A stretch of 64,000 bases of DNA from Flavobacterium sp. BFFFF1. GTDB taxonomy: Bacteria > Bacteroidota > Bacteroidia > Flavobacteriales > Flavobacteriaceae. Where the stretch lies: the NCBI RefSeq assembly GCF_002256285.1, contig NZ_NKJE01000017.1, forward strand, positions 1 to 64,000. The letters run 5' to 3'. Every line of letters starts with the position of its first letter. Within the stretch, counting starts at the first letter, position 1. Made by a program: the position numbers and the translations under genes. The notes beneath the pieces were generated by a model. It searched no databases. It saw nothing but the letters and a program-made list of their open reading frames with translations, and was not told the DNA's origin. Shown here piece by piece: positions 38,071-47,095 of the stretch.

Positions 38071-38829
38071 ATGATTAATGTAAGTATTATCGGGTCGGGA
38101 AATGTTGCCGCACATCTTGTCGCTGCTTTTGACAAAAGCGATTCGGTATCATTGAAACAACTTTTTTCCCGAAGCAAAGAAGTCGGTTTCGCGATTCCGG
38201 AGAATGTTGAGCAGATTCATGATCTGGAAGAGCTGGCGGAAGCAGACTTATACATCATCGCCGTCACTGATAGTACCATTGAAACGATTTCCGCCGCTTT
38301 GCCTTTTAAGAACCGGCTTGTCGCACACACATCCGGGACGATGCCGCTTGATGCCATCCATGAAAATAACCGCAAAGCGGTATTTTATCCGCTGCAAACG
38401 TTCAGTAAAAGCAAAGCGGTCGATTTCGGGGAAGTTCCGGTTTGCCTGGAATCACAATTTGCAGCCGATTACCAATTGCTGGAAAGGATCGGAAGGGCAA
38501 TTTCAGATAAAGTATACGCCATAAATTCTGACCAAAGGAAAGCCATCCATGTTGCTGCCGTTTTTGCCAATAACTTTACCAATCATATGTACCAGATCGC
38601 CAACGAAATTTGTAGCGAAAACCAGGTGCCGTTTGATATCCTGAAGCCTTTAATTGCAGAAACCGCGGCGAAAATTAACACCCTTTCCCCAGGCGATGCA
38701 CAAACCGGGCCGGCAAAACGGCACGATTTTAAAACGGTCGCGGCGCATCTTGCGTTTTTATCGGACGAAAAAAGATCCATTTATAAACTACTAACCGAAT
38801 CGATTCAACAACATGGCAAAGAGCTATAA
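38071..38829 (+). CDS. Rossmann-fold, DUF2520-domain oxidoreductase-like protein
   Basis: A 252-aa protein. The N-terminal Rossmann domain has the dinucleotide-binding pattern IGSGNVAAHL and the strand LYIIAVTDSTI. The C-terminal helical DUF2520 domain includes AAVFANNFTNHMYQIA and PLIAETAAKI. The overall arrangement resembles 6-phosphogluconate dehydrogenase-like and pyrroline-carboxylate-reductase-like enzymes; the substrate is unknown. Its last 17 nt overlap kdsC, which indicates translational coupling. Confidence 0.9.
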   Translation: MINVSIIGSGNVAAHLVAAFDKSDSVSLKQLFSRSKEVGFAIPENVEQIHDLEELAEADLYIIAVTDSTIETISAALPFKNRLVAHTSGTMPLDAIHENNRKAVFYPLQTFSKSKAVDFGEVPVCLESQFAADYQLLERIGRAISDKVYAINSDQRKAIHVAAVFANNFTNHMYQIANEICSENQVPFDILKPLIAETAAKINTLSPGDAQTGPAKRHDFKTVAAHLAFLSDEKRSIYKLLTESIQQHGKEL

Positions 38830-39340
38830 GGAAATTATGAATCACATCACCACTTTTATTTTCGATGTGGATGGTGTTTTGACAGACAGCAGTGTGCATG
38901 TCACACAAAACGGAGAGATGCTCCGCACGATGAATATCCGTGATGGCTTTGCGATGAAAGCCGCGGTGGAATCAGGTTATCATGTTTGCGTGATTTCAGG
39001 AGGAAGCAGTGAAGGTGTCAGGATCAGGCTGCGGAATCTTGGTATCACAGACATCCACCTCGCCTGCCCCGACAAGGTTGCAGCGTTTAAGGAATATATC
39101 GAGTTATACCAGATCAAGCCTGAAGAAGTCGTGTATATGGGAGATGACATTCCTGATTACCATGTGATGCAGCTGGTAGGCCTTCCCGCATGTCCGTATG
39201 ATTCAAGTCCCGAAATCAGGGAAATTTCCAAATATATTTCGCATAAAAATGGCGGCGAGGGCGCCGTGCGCGACGTGATTGAACAGGTAATGAAACTTCA
39301 GGGAAAATGGCACGTATATTACAATGGGAAGCATGATTAA
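38813..39340 (+). CDS. kdsC: KdsC-type HAD phosphatase (KDO-8-phosphate phosphatase)
   Basis: A 175-aa HAD hydrolase of subclass C0 length. Motif I is FDVDGVLTD, with Asp18 and Asp20; motif II is ISGGSS; the motif III Lys lies in CPDKVAAFKEY; motif IV is YMGDDIPDYHVM. The GEGAVRDVIE tail is typical of KdsC. It removes phosphate from 3-deoxy-D-manno-octulosonate 8-phosphate in lipopolysaccharide core synthesis. It overlaps the DUF2520 gene by 17 nt. An internal ATG (MNHITTF) eight codons on is an equally possible start. Confidence 0.92.
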   Translation: MAKSYKEIMNHITTFIFDVDGVLTDSSVHVTQNGEMLRTMNIRDGFAMKAAVESGYHVCVISGGSSEGVRIRLRNLGITDIHLACPDKVAAFKEYIELYQIKPEEVVYMGDDIPDYHVMQLVGLPACPYDSSPEIREISKYISHKNGGEGAVRDVIEQVMKLQGKWHVYYNGKHD

Positions 39341-39375
39341 GTCAGGTGCCAAGGTATAAATACATTACTTCAGGC

Positions 39376-39452
39376 CTTCGACCTTAAACTTTCGACTTTC
39401 GACTTTCGCCTTTGGACTTTCGACTTTGGACTTTCGACTTTCGACTTTAGAC
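39376..39452. repeat. Heptanucleotide tandem repeat, 11 units of TTTCGAC
   Basis: Eleven contiguous 7-nt units on the plus strand: five exact TTTCGAC, two TTTGGAC, and single variants TTTCGCC, TTTAGAC, CTTCGAC and CTTAAAC. The array sits between kdsC and the RNA methyltransferase gene and ends 10 nt before that gene's -7 promoter element. Confidence 0.95.
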
Positions 39453-39462
39453 ATTAAAACCG

Positions 39463-39470
39463 TACCTTTG
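39463..39470 (+). promoter_or_regulatory. -7 promoter element (TACCTTTG) of the RNA methyltransferase gene
   Basis: Full TAnnTTTG match followed by CACC, 18 nt before ATG 39489. A TTTC of the heptamer array lies exactly 20 nt upstream, one base short of a -33 TTTG. Confidence 0.6.
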
Positions 39471-39488
39471 CACCCTTTAAATATTAAA

Positions 39489-40703
39489 ATGAGATTACAC
39501 AGAAATTTAGTTTATACGACAATCGATTCATTGAACGCCATCTTTAATGAAGGCGAATACGCAGATAAAGTTGTCGCAAGGGCGCTCAAAAAAGACAAGC
39601 GTTGGGGAAGCCATGACCGCAAATTTGTCGCTGAAACCATTTATGAAGTGGTTCGGTGGAAAAGACTTTATGCCGAAATTGCTAACGTAAAAGAACCGTT
39701 TGACCGTGATGATCTTTGGCGGGTTTTTGCCGTTTGGGCAGTATTACGTGGCTATCCGATCCCGGATTGGCGACAACTGGACGGTACGCCGGAACGCAAA
39801 ATAAAAGGGCGATTTGACGAACTTTCTAAAATCCGCGCACTCAAAGAATCCATTCCGGATTGGATGGACGAACTCGGCGTACAGGAATTGGGTGAAACGG
39901 CATGGGCAAAAGAAATTACAGCCCAAAACCAACCTGCGAAGGTGATTTTGAGGGTAAATACGTTGAAAACTACCCGAGAAAAACTCCATGCGATCTTAAT
40001 GGACCTCAATATTGAAACGGAATTCCTGAAAGACCAACCCGATGCATTGGTGTTGAAGGAGCGGGCGAATGTTTTCCTTACCGAAGCATTTAAGGAAGGA
40101 CTGTTTGAAGTGCAGGACGCAAGTTCACAGCTTGTCGCTGCCTACCTCGATGTGAAACCGGGAATGCGTGTGGTCGACACCTGCGCCGGTGCTGGTGGAA
40201 AAACACTTCACCTGGCCTCTTTGATGGAAAACAAAGGACAGCTGATTGCGATGGACCTTTATGAAAGCAAACTGAAACAACTGAAATTACGGGCCAAACG
40301 AAACGGCGCTTTCAACATTGAATACAAAATTATCGACTCGACAAAAGTGATTAAAAAGCTACAGGAGAAAGCGGATCGTGTACTCATAGATGCGCCTTGC
40401 AGTGGACTTGGTGTCTTAAAACGAAATCCGGACGCAAAGTGGAAACTGCAGCCGGAGTTCATTGACAATATCCGCAAAGTACAGGCTGAAGTGCTGGAAA
40501 GCTATTCCAGAATTGTGAAGCCAGGCGGAAAATTGGTGTATGCCACCTGTTCCGTGTTACCCTCTGAAAATCAGGAGCAAATTAAGCGTTTCCTGAGTAC
40601 AGAGATGGGTAAAAATTTTAACTTTGTAAAGGACACGAAAATATTAGCGTCGGAATCCGGATTTGATGGGTTTTACATGGCGCAGTTAGAAAGAAAACAA
40701 TAG
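39489..40703 (+). CDS. RsmB/NOP2-family RNA (cytosine-C5) methyltransferase
   Basis: A 404-aa SAM-dependent enzyme. ATG 39489 follows the promoter; an upstream TTG at 39426 would place coding sequence in the heptamer array. The N-terminal 140 residues are helical (NusB-like position). Next come an RNA-binding strand region and the methyltransferase core: VVDTCAGAGGKTLHLA for SAM, VLIDAPCSGLGVLKRNPD with one catalytic-region Cys, and LVYATCSVLPSENQEQI with the nucleophilic Cys. It probably methylates 16S rRNA, but the RsmB versus RsmF position cannot be settled here. The next gene starts 2 nt after its stop. Confidence 0.9.
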   Translation: MRLHRNLVYTTIDSLNAIFNEGEYADKVVARALKKDKRWGSHDRKFVAETIYEVVRWKRLYAEIANVKEPFDRDDLWRVFAVWAVLRGYPIPDWRQLDGTPERKIKGRFDELSKIRALKESIPDWMDELGVQELGETAWAKEITAQNQPAKVILRVNTLKTTREKLHAILMDLNIETEFLKDQPDALVLKERANVFLTEAFKEGLFEVQDASSQLVAAYLDVKPGMRVVDTCAGAGGKTLHLASLMENKGQLIAMDLYESKLKQLKLRAKRNGAFNIEYKIIDSTKVIKKLQEKADRVLIDAPCSGLGVLKRNPDAKWKLQPEFIDNIRKVQAEVLESYSRIVKPGGKLVYATCSVLPSENQEQIKRFLSTEMGKNFNFVKDTKILASESGFDGFYMAQLERKQ

Positions 40704-40705
40704 TG

Positions 40706-41809
40706 ATGAAAAATATCTACGCTTTAGCCATTTTATGCTGTTCTTTTATGGGGTATGCCCAAATTCCGGCAGGCTACTATAATTCGGCAACAGGAACAGG
40801 CCTTACCCTCAAAACCCAGCTCTACAATATCATAAAGGATCATAATGACCAAGGCTATAATGCGATAGATAATTTTTTCACCACACATGATATTGACATT
40901 TATTATGAAGATGACAATACCATCTTAGACCCTTATTCTGAAAGGCCTGATGCCGCTGACGCATACAATTACCAGCCAGATCAGCCAAGTGATATTTGTG
41001 GAAATTACAACAGTGAAGGCGATTGCTACAATCCTGAACATGTGATACCACAATCGATTTTCAGTCAGGCTGCACCGATGAGAGGCGACGCACATCACCT
41101 GCTTCCAACAGATGGAAGGGTAAACAATTTCAGGTCCAATTATCCTTTTGGCGTGGCAGGAACTTTGGTATCTCAAAGCGGCATTTCAAATCCTACAACA
41201 AATGGTTCTAAACTTGGAAACAATCTAAACAGTGGTTATTCCGCAGGATACACCGGTATCGTATTCGAGCCTATTGATGAATTTAAGGGGGACATCGCGC
41301 GCATCTATTTCTATTTTGTGACCAATTATCAAAATGTAATTGCTGGCTGGAACAGCTACCCTATGTTCACCGCTAACAATTCCGGTACTGTACTTGCCCA
41401 GCCGTTCCTTAATATATTGCTGACCTGGAATATGATGGATCCTGTGAGCCAAAAGGAAATCGACAGAAACAACGACGTGTATGCATATCAGGGGAACAGA
41501 AACCCGTTTGTAGACAATAATAATTATGTAACCATGATCTGGGGTGCGCCACTGGGTGTAGAAATGAATGATTTTGCAAATGTATCGATTTACCCAAACC
41601 CGTCGGAAAATCATCAGGTCAACATCAAATCAGATTTGGTTTTAGATGGAATCCAACTCACGAATCTCAATGGGCAAATCATTCTGAACATTAATAAACC
41701 TGTGTTACGCGATAATGTTTACACGTTGGAAAATCTATCACAGGGGTTTTATCTTCTAAAATTAACTTCGGATGCAAGGTCAATAATAAAAAAAGTCGTG
41801 GTTAACTAA
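40706..41809 (+). CDS. T9SS-exported endonuclease I
   Basis: A 367-aa secreted nuclease with a signal peptide (CCSFMGYAQ) and an endonuclease I domain (about 30-275). Its His-Asn metal-site signatures are NPEHVIPQSIF and RGDAHHLLPTDGRVNNFRSN, and NRNPFVDN closes the domain. The C-terminal T9SS type A domain starts VSIYPNPSENHQVNI and ends IIKKVVVN. Endonuclease I enzymes cut DNA without sequence preference, so this one probably degrades extracellular DNA for phosphorus or carbon or remodels biofilm. It begins 2 nt after the methyltransferase stop. A paralogue follows at 41936. Confidence 0.95.
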   Translation: MKNIYALAILCCSFMGYAQIPAGYYNSATGTGLTLKTQLYNIIKDHNDQGYNAIDNFFTTHDIDIYYEDDNTILDPYSERPDAADAYNYQPDQPSDICGNYNSEGDCYNPEHVIPQSIFSQAAPMRGDAHHLLPTDGRVNNFRSNYPFGVAGTLVSQSGISNPTTNGSKLGNNLNSGYSAGYTGIVFEPIDEFKGDIARIYFYFVTNYQNVIAGWNSYPMFTANNSGTVLAQPFLNILLTWNMMDPVSQKEIDRNNDVYAYQGNRNPFVDNNNYVTMIWGAPLGVEMNDFANVSIYPNPSENHQVNIKSDLVLDGIQLTNLNGQIILNINKPVLRDNVYTLENLSQGFYLLKLTSDARSIIKKVVVN

Positions 41810-41828
41810 TTGATATCAATATAAAGTA

Positions 41829-41860
41829 GAAACCGGAGCCTAATCGCTTCGGTTTTTTTT
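41829..41860 (+). terminator. Rho-independent terminator
   Basis: Stem AAACCGGAGC / GCTTCGGTTT (one mismatch) with loop CTAATC and a T-run, between the two endonuclease genes. Confidence 0.85.
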
Positions 41861-41908
41861 ATTATTACAATCGGGAGTTAAATATTTCAAATATCCAAAT
41901 AAAGCATA

Positions 41909-41916
41909 TACATTTG
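41909..41916 (+). promoter_or_regulatory. -7 promoter element (TACATTTG) of the second endonuclease gene
   Basis: Full TAnnTTTG match, 19 nt before ATG 41936. With the terminator just upstream, this makes the second endonuclease an independent unit. Confidence 0.6.
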
Positions 41917-41935
41917 CCGTCCGAAATTTATTCAA

Positions 41936-43009
41936 ATGAAAAAAATATTATCTTTTATCGCATTGTCTTTTACCGTGTTAACCGTTGCCCAGGCCGGCAA
42001 TCCTGCAACCTACTACAATGGTTTCAACTGGACGCTTACCGGTACCGCAATGAAAAACGCGCTGGCAACGAAAATCATCAACACCCATACCCAGCAGCTA
42101 TCCTATACGCCGGGAATATGGAATGCCTTAAAAATAACGGATAAGGATCCGGACAATTCATCGAATGTACTTTTGATTTATGGCTGGGAAGATGGAACAG
42201 ATGGAGACGTTACCAACGACCGATCCAGAGACAAAAACAGTAACGGCGGCGCCGTTGGCGAATGGAACCGTGAACATACTTATGCCCAGTCAATCGGTAC
42301 TCCTGATTTAGGAACTTCTGGTGCCGGCGCAGATGCACATCACCTGCGCGCAGCCGATGTACAACTTAATGGCAGCCGTGCCAGTAAAAAGTTTGCTGAT
42401 GGCAATGGAAATTCGGGTGCGGTAACCGGGGGATGGTATCCTGGTGACAATTGGAAAGGTGATATCGCACGAATGATGATGTACATGTACCTTCACTACG
42501 ACAACCAATGCCTGCCAAAAAATGTAGGCGTAGGCACAATATTGGCCACTGACCCCAACATGATCCAACTTTTCCTGGAGTGGAATGCAGAAGACCCCGT
42601 TTCGGCGGTGGAAGACCAGAGAAATACTTATCTGGGCAATGCCAACAATTCCTATGGACAGGGAAACCGCAATCCGTTTATTGACAATCCTTACCTGGCA
42701 ACAGTAATATGGGGCGGCCCTGCTGCTGAGAACCGCTGGCCCGCGATTTTCCTTGGAATGGAAAGCCACACTTTAGATCAGGTATATGTTTACCCAAATC
42801 CTTCCAATGATCACAAAATAAATATTCAGAGCGATGTGATCCTGGACGAAATTGAATTGATCAATTTGAATGGACAGTTGGTGCAAAGGATTACAAAGCC
42901 CGTGATGGATCACAACAATTACAGTGTGGACAATCTTCCTTCCGGTTTTTATCTGTTAAAACTGACGTCAGACAGCCAGACGACCACTAAAAAAGTGATT
43001 GTAAATTAA
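41936..43009 (+). CDS. T9SS-exported endonuclease I paralogue
   Basis: A 357-aa protein with signal peptide (LSFTVLTVAQA), endonuclease I domain and T9SS tail (VYVYPNPSNDHKINI to KKVIVN). The active-site segments are NREHTYAQSIG and GADAHHLRAADVQLN. It differs from its neighbour in an acidic insert (DGTDGDVTNDRSRDKNSNG, about 80-105), possibly Ca-binding, and in GQGNRNPFIDNP near the end of the domain. The two T9SS tails are closely similar (NINGQ/NLNGQ strands, PSGFYLLKLTSD), so a tandem duplication with divergence of the catalytic part is likely. Confidence 0.95.
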   Translation: MKKILSFIALSFTVLTVAQAGNPATYYNGFNWTLTGTAMKNALATKIINTHTQQLSYTPGIWNALKITDKDPDNSSNVLLIYGWEDGTDGDVTNDRSRDKNSNGGAVGEWNREHTYAQSIGTPDLGTSGAGADAHHLRAADVQLNGSRASKKFADGNGNSGAVTGGWYPGDNWKGDIARMMMYMYLHYDNQCLPKNVGVGTILATDPNMIQLFLEWNAEDPVSAVEDQRNTYLGNANNSYGQGNRNPFIDNPYLATVIWGGPAAENRWPAIFLGMESHTLDQVYVYPNPSNDHKINIQSDVILDEIELINLNGQLVQRITKPVMDHNNYSVDNLPSGFYLLKLTSDSQTTTKKVIVN

Positions 43010-43025
43010 TACTGAACATAAAACA

Positions 43026-43053
43026 AAAAAGTCCCGATAATTCGGGACTTTTT
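43026..43053. terminator. Bidirectional terminator (12-bp perfect stem)
   Basis: AAAAAGTCCCGA / TCGGGACTTTTT with TAAT loop, between the convergent endonuclease and rho genes. Confidence 0.95.
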
Positions 43054-43072
43054 GTTTGTAGACGTTTCGTTT

Positions 43073-44902
43073 TTAATCGTTCATCGAAATTAAAAACTCC
43101 TCATTATTACGGGTTTTCTTGAAACGGTCATTGATAAAATCCATCGCTTCCACAGGGTTCATGTCGGCTAAATATTTCCTCATGATCCACATGCGCTGCA
43201 ACGTCTTTTCATCCAGGAGCAAATCGTCACGTCGTGTACTCGAAGAGGTAAGATCGATTGCAGGGAAAATACGCTTGTTGGCAATCTTACGATCCAACTG
43301 CAGTTCCATGTTACCGGTACCTTTAAACTCTTCAAAAATCACTTCATCCATCTTAGAACCGGTTTCTGTCAACGCAGTAGCAATGATACTCAATGATCCG
43401 CCATTTTCTACATTACGGGCCGCACCAAAAAATCTTTTTGGTTTTTGAAGTGCATTGGCATCAACACCACCACTCAACACTTTTCCTGAAGCGGGCTGGA
43501 CGGTATTGTAAGCCCTGGCGAGACGCGTAATCGAGTCCAGTAAAATAACGACATCATGTCCACATTCTACAAGCCTCTTGGCTTTCTCCAAAACGATATT
43601 GGCTATTTTCACGTGTTCCTGTGGCTCGCGGTCAAACGTAGAAGCAATGACTTCACCACGGACGTTCCGCTGCATATCGGTAACCTCTTCAGGACGCTCA
43701 TCAATCAGCAGTACCAACAAGTACACTTCCGGATGATTGGCAGCAATCGCATTCGCAATATCCTTTAACAACATCGTCTTACCGGTCTTCGGCTGGGCGA
43801 CAATCATACCACGCTGCCCTTTTCCGATTGGCGAAAACAAATCGATAATCCTGGTAGAAATCGAACTGCCTTTTTCAGCCATCCTGAATTTCTCCTGTGG
43901 AAAAACTGGGGTTAAATGTTCAAAAGAAACCCTGTCTCGCACGACTTGCGGGTCATGTCCATTGATTTTGAGTACGCGTACCAAAGGAAAAAACTTCTCC
44001 CCTTCTTTCGGCGGGCGCACCACACCTTTCACGGTATCGCCGGTCTTTAAACCAAACAACCTGATTTGTGAGGTCGAAAGATAAATATCATCCGGCGACG
44101 CCAGGTAATTGTAATCTGAGGAACGCAGGAATCCGTAGCCGTCAGGCATCATCTCGAGGACGCCTTCGCTTTCTATAATACCGTCAAATTCATAATCAGA
44201 ATCGCGGAAATTGTTTTTCTTATTTTTAAAATTGGGATTGGCTTCCGCCCTGTTCACTTTCGCTTCTGGTGGCGTACCATTGTCATTTTGGGCTGCATTA
44301 TTGCCATTGTTCCCATTATTCCTGTTGTTTACATTACCGTTGCCGGCAGCAGTGCCGTTGTTGTTGTTTTGGTTGTGCTGCTTTTGCGCAGGATTTTGGC
44401 TTTTCCCGATGATCTTAGGCTGATTTGATGTTACCAACTCTGCCTCAGGCTCTGAAACCAAAGTTGTTTCTTCAGCGTATACTGGCGGTTGTTCCAGGAC
44501 GGGCAGTTCTGTCCTGTTATTTTTACGGTTTTTATCGAATTTGGCTTTATTGAATTTCACCCTGCCTTCTTTTGGCATTTGTGGCGTTTCAACAGCTGCT
44601 GAATCGGCTTCCCCGTTAACGTCAAACAATGTTGCTGTTTCCTGAGGCTTTACTTCAACAGGCGAAGCAACACTTTCAACAGCATCGTTATTTTTTGTAA
44701 TGCGTATTCTTTTGGACTTTGCATCGTCAGCGGCGGGCTGGCTTTTAGATTCCTTACTATCACCGTTGGCAGCCTGGTGTTCGAGGATGCGATCAATGAG
44801 GACTTCTTTTTTTACGCCTGCAGTTTTGATGCTTTTAGACAATTTGGCAATATCCTGAAGCTCAGAAAGCTTCATTTCTTTTAATGCAGAAATATCAAAC
44901 AT
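43073..44902 (-). CDS. rho: Transcription termination factor Rho
   Basis: A 609-aa hexameric RNA helicase, about 190 residues longer than the E. coli protein. Rho_N helices occupy 1-45. A disordered insert (about 46-235) is Lys/Glu/Pro-rich and then strongly Asn-rich at 176-208. The RNA-binding domain follows ([21 protein letters not shown]). The ATPase has Walker [11 protein letters not shown], Walker [17 protein letters not shown], the Q/R-loop segment [21 protein letters not shown] and the arginine-finger region [13 protein letters not shown]. All catalytic motifs are intact. Such inserts are common in Bacteroidota Rho. It is divergent from the DUF4293 gene. Confidence 0.98.
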   Translation of the reverse strand: MFDISALKEMKLSELQDIAKLSKSIKTAGVKKEVLIDRILEHQAANGDSKESKSQPAADDAKSKRIRITKNNDAVESVASPVEVKPQETATLFDVNGEADSAAVETPQMPKEGRVKFNKAKFDKNRKNNRTELPVLEQPPVYAEETTLVSEPEAELVTSNQPKIIGKSQNPAQKQHNQNNNNGTAAGNGNVNNRNNGNNGNNAAQNDNGTPPEAKVNRAEANPNFKNKKNNFRDSDYEFDGIIESEGVLEMMPDGYGFLRSSDYNYLASPDDIYLSTSQIRLFGLKTGDTVKGVVRPPKEGEKFFPLVRVLKINGHDPQVVRDRVSFEHLTPVFPQEKFRMAEKGSSISTRIIDLFSPIGKGQRGMIVAQPKTGKTMLLKDIANAIAANHPEVYLLVLLIDERPEEVTDMQRNVRGEVIASTFDREPQEHVKIANIVLEKAKRLVECGHDVVILLDSITRLARAYNTVQPASGKVLSGGVDANALQKPKRFFGAARNVENGGSLSIIATALTETGSKMDEVIFEEFKGTGNMELQLDRKIANKRIFPAIDLTSSSTRRDDLLLDEKTLQRMWIMRKYLADMNPVEAMDFINDRFKKTRNNEEFLISMND

Positions 44903-45061
44903 GAATGTTATTTGAATTAATTAAATTGGAGCAAATCAGAATGAAATGGTGGTGATTTTTTTTTCTAATGAATAGACCGAAGGATGAAGTACTTACGGTT
45001 TTGTACTGCAATATTACGAATAATATTTTACGATGCAATAGTAATTATTAAAAAGAAAATA

Positions 45062-45069
45062 TATTTTTG
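45062..45069 (+). promoter_or_regulatory. -7 promoter element (TATTTTTG) of the DUF4293 gene
   Basis: Full TAnnTTTG match, 19 nt before ATG 45089. It supports this start over an in-frame ATG at 44984. Confidence 0.55.
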
Positions 45070-45088
45070 TGGCATAAATAGTAACCAA

Positions 45089-45499
45089 ATGCTTCAGAGA
45101 ATCCAAACCGTATACATGGGCGTCGCGCTAATTATGACCGCAGTGCTTCCATTTATTTTCCCGCTGTGGACGGTCGAAGGCACACCGTTCTATTTTATGG
45201 CTGATCAGATATACACGGCGCTTTTTGGCTTATCAACCGCGCTTTCCGTCATCAGCATCATTTCTTATGCAAAGAGACAAAATCAGTTTGTAATGAACAG
45301 GCTGAATATCATATTGAACTTTATTTTATTAGGATTATTTGTTTACCGTGTGCTAAATGTATCCGGAGACGCCACCAAGGCGCCTGAGAAGGGTATTGGG
45401 ATGTTCCTGCCGATTGTTGCTATCGTTTTTTTGGTTCTTGCCAATAAAGCCATCAAGAAGGATGAAGATCTCGTAAAATCTGCAGACCGTTTGAGATAA
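45089..45499 (+). CDS. DUF4293 integral membrane protein
   Basis: A 136-aa protein with four predicted transmembrane helices, starting MLQRIQTVYMGVALIMTAVLP. The sequence type and its divergent position beside rho match the DUF4293 family of Bacteroidota. Function unknown. The chosen start gives the first helix immediately; the longer frame would add 35 residues upstream of the promoter element. A terminator follows. Confidence 0.88.
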   Translation: MLQRIQTVYMGVALIMTAVLPFIFPLWTVEGTPFYFMADQIYTALFGLSTALSVISIISYAKRQNQFVMNRLNIILNFILLGLFVYRVLNVSGDATKAPEKGIGMFLPIVAIVFLVLANKAIKKDEDLVKSADRLR

Positions 45500-45528
45500 A
45501 CCTATAAACTTAGTTTATTAGTGCGAAG

Positions 45529-45560
45529 GAAAGCCTGGATTAACGTCCGGGCTTTTTTTT
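45529..45560. terminator. Rho-independent terminator
   Basis: Stem AAGCCTGGA / TCCGGGCTT with a TTAACG loop and T-run, between the convergent DUF4293 and phosphoesterase genes. The A content on the left arm allows partial use from the minus strand. Confidence 0.85.
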
Positions 45561-45585
45561 GTGGTCCGCAATTGTTTGCCGATGG

Positions 45586-46080
45586 TTACTTCCTGCCCAG
45601 TTCGATAATCTCCAGGTCGCGAATCTTATCGCCGTCAATCACAAAACGCAGCATCGTCCTGACCTGGTGAAAGCCACTGACTCCGCAGGCACCCGGATTC
45701 ATATGAAGCAGATTGAGCTTCTTGTCAAACATCACCTTAAGGATGTGCGAATGCCCACAAATAAAAAGTTGTGGCGGCTTCATCTCGATGTCACGTCGTA
45801 TAGCCTGATTGTATTTTCCGGGATAACCGCCGATGTGCGTGATCCACACGTCCACCCCTTCACAGAAAAACCGATTGTGTAACGGAAATTCCATCCGCGC
45901 CTTGTCGTTGTCTATATTGCCATAAACGCCCCGCACCGGCTTGATTCGCTGCAATGCGTCGGTAACGGCAAGATCGCCAATGTCGCCCGCATGCCAGATT
46001 TCGTCAGCCTGTCCGGCATATTTCAGGATGTTGTCATCCATATGGCTGTGTGTATCGGAAAGCAGCAGGATTTTTTTCAT
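45586..46080 (-). CDS. YfcE/MJ0936-type metallophosphoesterase
   Basis: A 164-aa calcineurin-like phosphodiesterase. Metal-binding motifs appear in order: LLSDTHSHMD, WHAGDIGD, VYGNIDND, ITHIGG, ICGHSHI. Length and order match the small YfcE family, which hydrolyses phosphodiester model substrates; the physiological substrate is unknown. The start at 46080 (MKKILLLSDTH) puts the first motif at residue 8, as usual. A longer frame to 46227 has no family support. Confidence 0.92.
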   Translation of the reverse strand: MKKILLLSDTHSHMDDNILKYAGQADEIWHAGDIGDLAVTDALQRIKPVRGVYGNIDNDKARMEFPLHNRFFCEGVDVWITHIGGYPGKYNQAIRRDIEMKPPQLFICGHSHILKVMFDKKLNLLHMNPGACGVSGFHQVRTMLRFVIDGDKIRDLEIIELGRK

Positions 46081-46113
46081 ATTAACTTCAAAATACCGTA
46101 TAAACCGGAAAAG

Positions 46114-46121
46114 CAAAGGTA
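46114..46121 (-). promoter_or_regulatory. -7 promoter element (TACCTTTG) of the phosphoesterase gene
   Basis: Full TAnnTTTG match on the minus strand, 33 nt upstream of the start codon. Confidence 0.5.
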
Positions 46122-46276
46122 AGAAGTTATACAGATTGATGCGCTGGCAGATCAAAAAACGTTTCGACCTCAGGATGACTGCCGCTTTGCACCCTACGCT
46201 AAAAGGATGCCAATCTAAAAATACCAACCAGATTGAATGGGACGGGATTTCCTGACAGAATTAACAAAGTTTTTTA

Positions 46277-46284
46277 TAGATTTG
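46277..46284 (+). promoter_or_regulatory. -7 promoter element (TAGATTTG) of the TMEM175 gene
   Basis: Full TAnnTTTG match, 25 nt before ATG 46310. Confidence 0.5.
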
Positions 46285-46309
46285 GTTTCTGCAATTAAAA
46301 TTCAAAATT

Positions 46310-46999
46310 ATGGATAATCCTGAAAACGATGACATTACCCGCGACGAAATCAAGAAAGAGTTTCAGCTTGAACGCATGATCCTGTTTAGTGACGCCGTAT
46401 TCGCGATTGTCATAACGCTGATGGCGATTGAAATAAAAATTCCTGAAAACGAACCCTTAACTGATGCGCACCTGCCAAAAGCACTGGTCCACCTGATGCC
46501 TACGGTACTGGCATACATCGTCAGTTTTGGATTTATAGGCGCGATATGGTACCAGCATTTAAAGATGTTCAGTTTGTTAAAGGACTATGACCGCGGCCTC
46601 GTGGTCCGGAACATGTTATTGCTGTTTTTTGTGGGTTTATTTCCTTTCAGCGCTACATTGATCAGCAGGGGAAAAGGCCAGATGATCCCCTTCTTTATTT
46701 ATCTCGGTATGATCTTATGCTGTGTCATCACCCAATACGTGCTTTATCATTATATCGTCAAAGGCAGGCCATCGCTCCGGATTAACACCGATCTCAGCGA
46801 ACATGAAAAAGAACTTGATAAGCGGAAAATCGCCGTCATCGGGTTCTCTCTTTCCGCGTTACTGATTACCACCAGCTATTTTATGATTCCTGACCCGGGA
46901 ATGAAACCTTTTGCGATGCTATGGATGTGCGTATATGCGGTGGTCTTTAGGGTGATTGTTAAAAGGAGATTTCAAAAATCAGGAAAGCTTCCACGCTAA
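46310..46999 (+). CDS. TMEM175/DUF1211-family potassium channel protein
   Basis: A 229-aa membrane protein with about six helices. The first helix carries the family signature RMILFSDAVFAIVITLM, whose FSDAVFAI part lines the pore in TMEM175 channels. Bacterial members have one six-helix repeat and assemble as tetramers to conduct potassium. Function here is by family only. It has its own promoter element and no co-directional partner within 150 bp. Confidence 0.92.
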   Translation: MDNPENDDITRDEIKKEFQLERMILFSDAVFAIVITLMAIEIKIPENEPLTDAHLPKALVHLMPTVLAYIVSFGFIGAIWYQHLKMFSLLKDYDRGLVVRNMLLLFFVGLFPFSATLISRGKGQMIPFFIYLGMILCCVITQYVLYHYIVKGRPSLRINTDLSEHEKELDKRKIAVIGFSLSALLITTSYFMIPDPGMKPFAMLWMCVYAVVFRVIVKRRFQKSGKLPR

Positions 47000-47095
47000 A
47001 CGGCTCGATTTGCATCGTCAGGCCCTTTTCAGCCTGCCAGATCAAACTACCTACTTAAAATTAATGCAATTCACCGCCTTGCCTGAAAAACTTTG

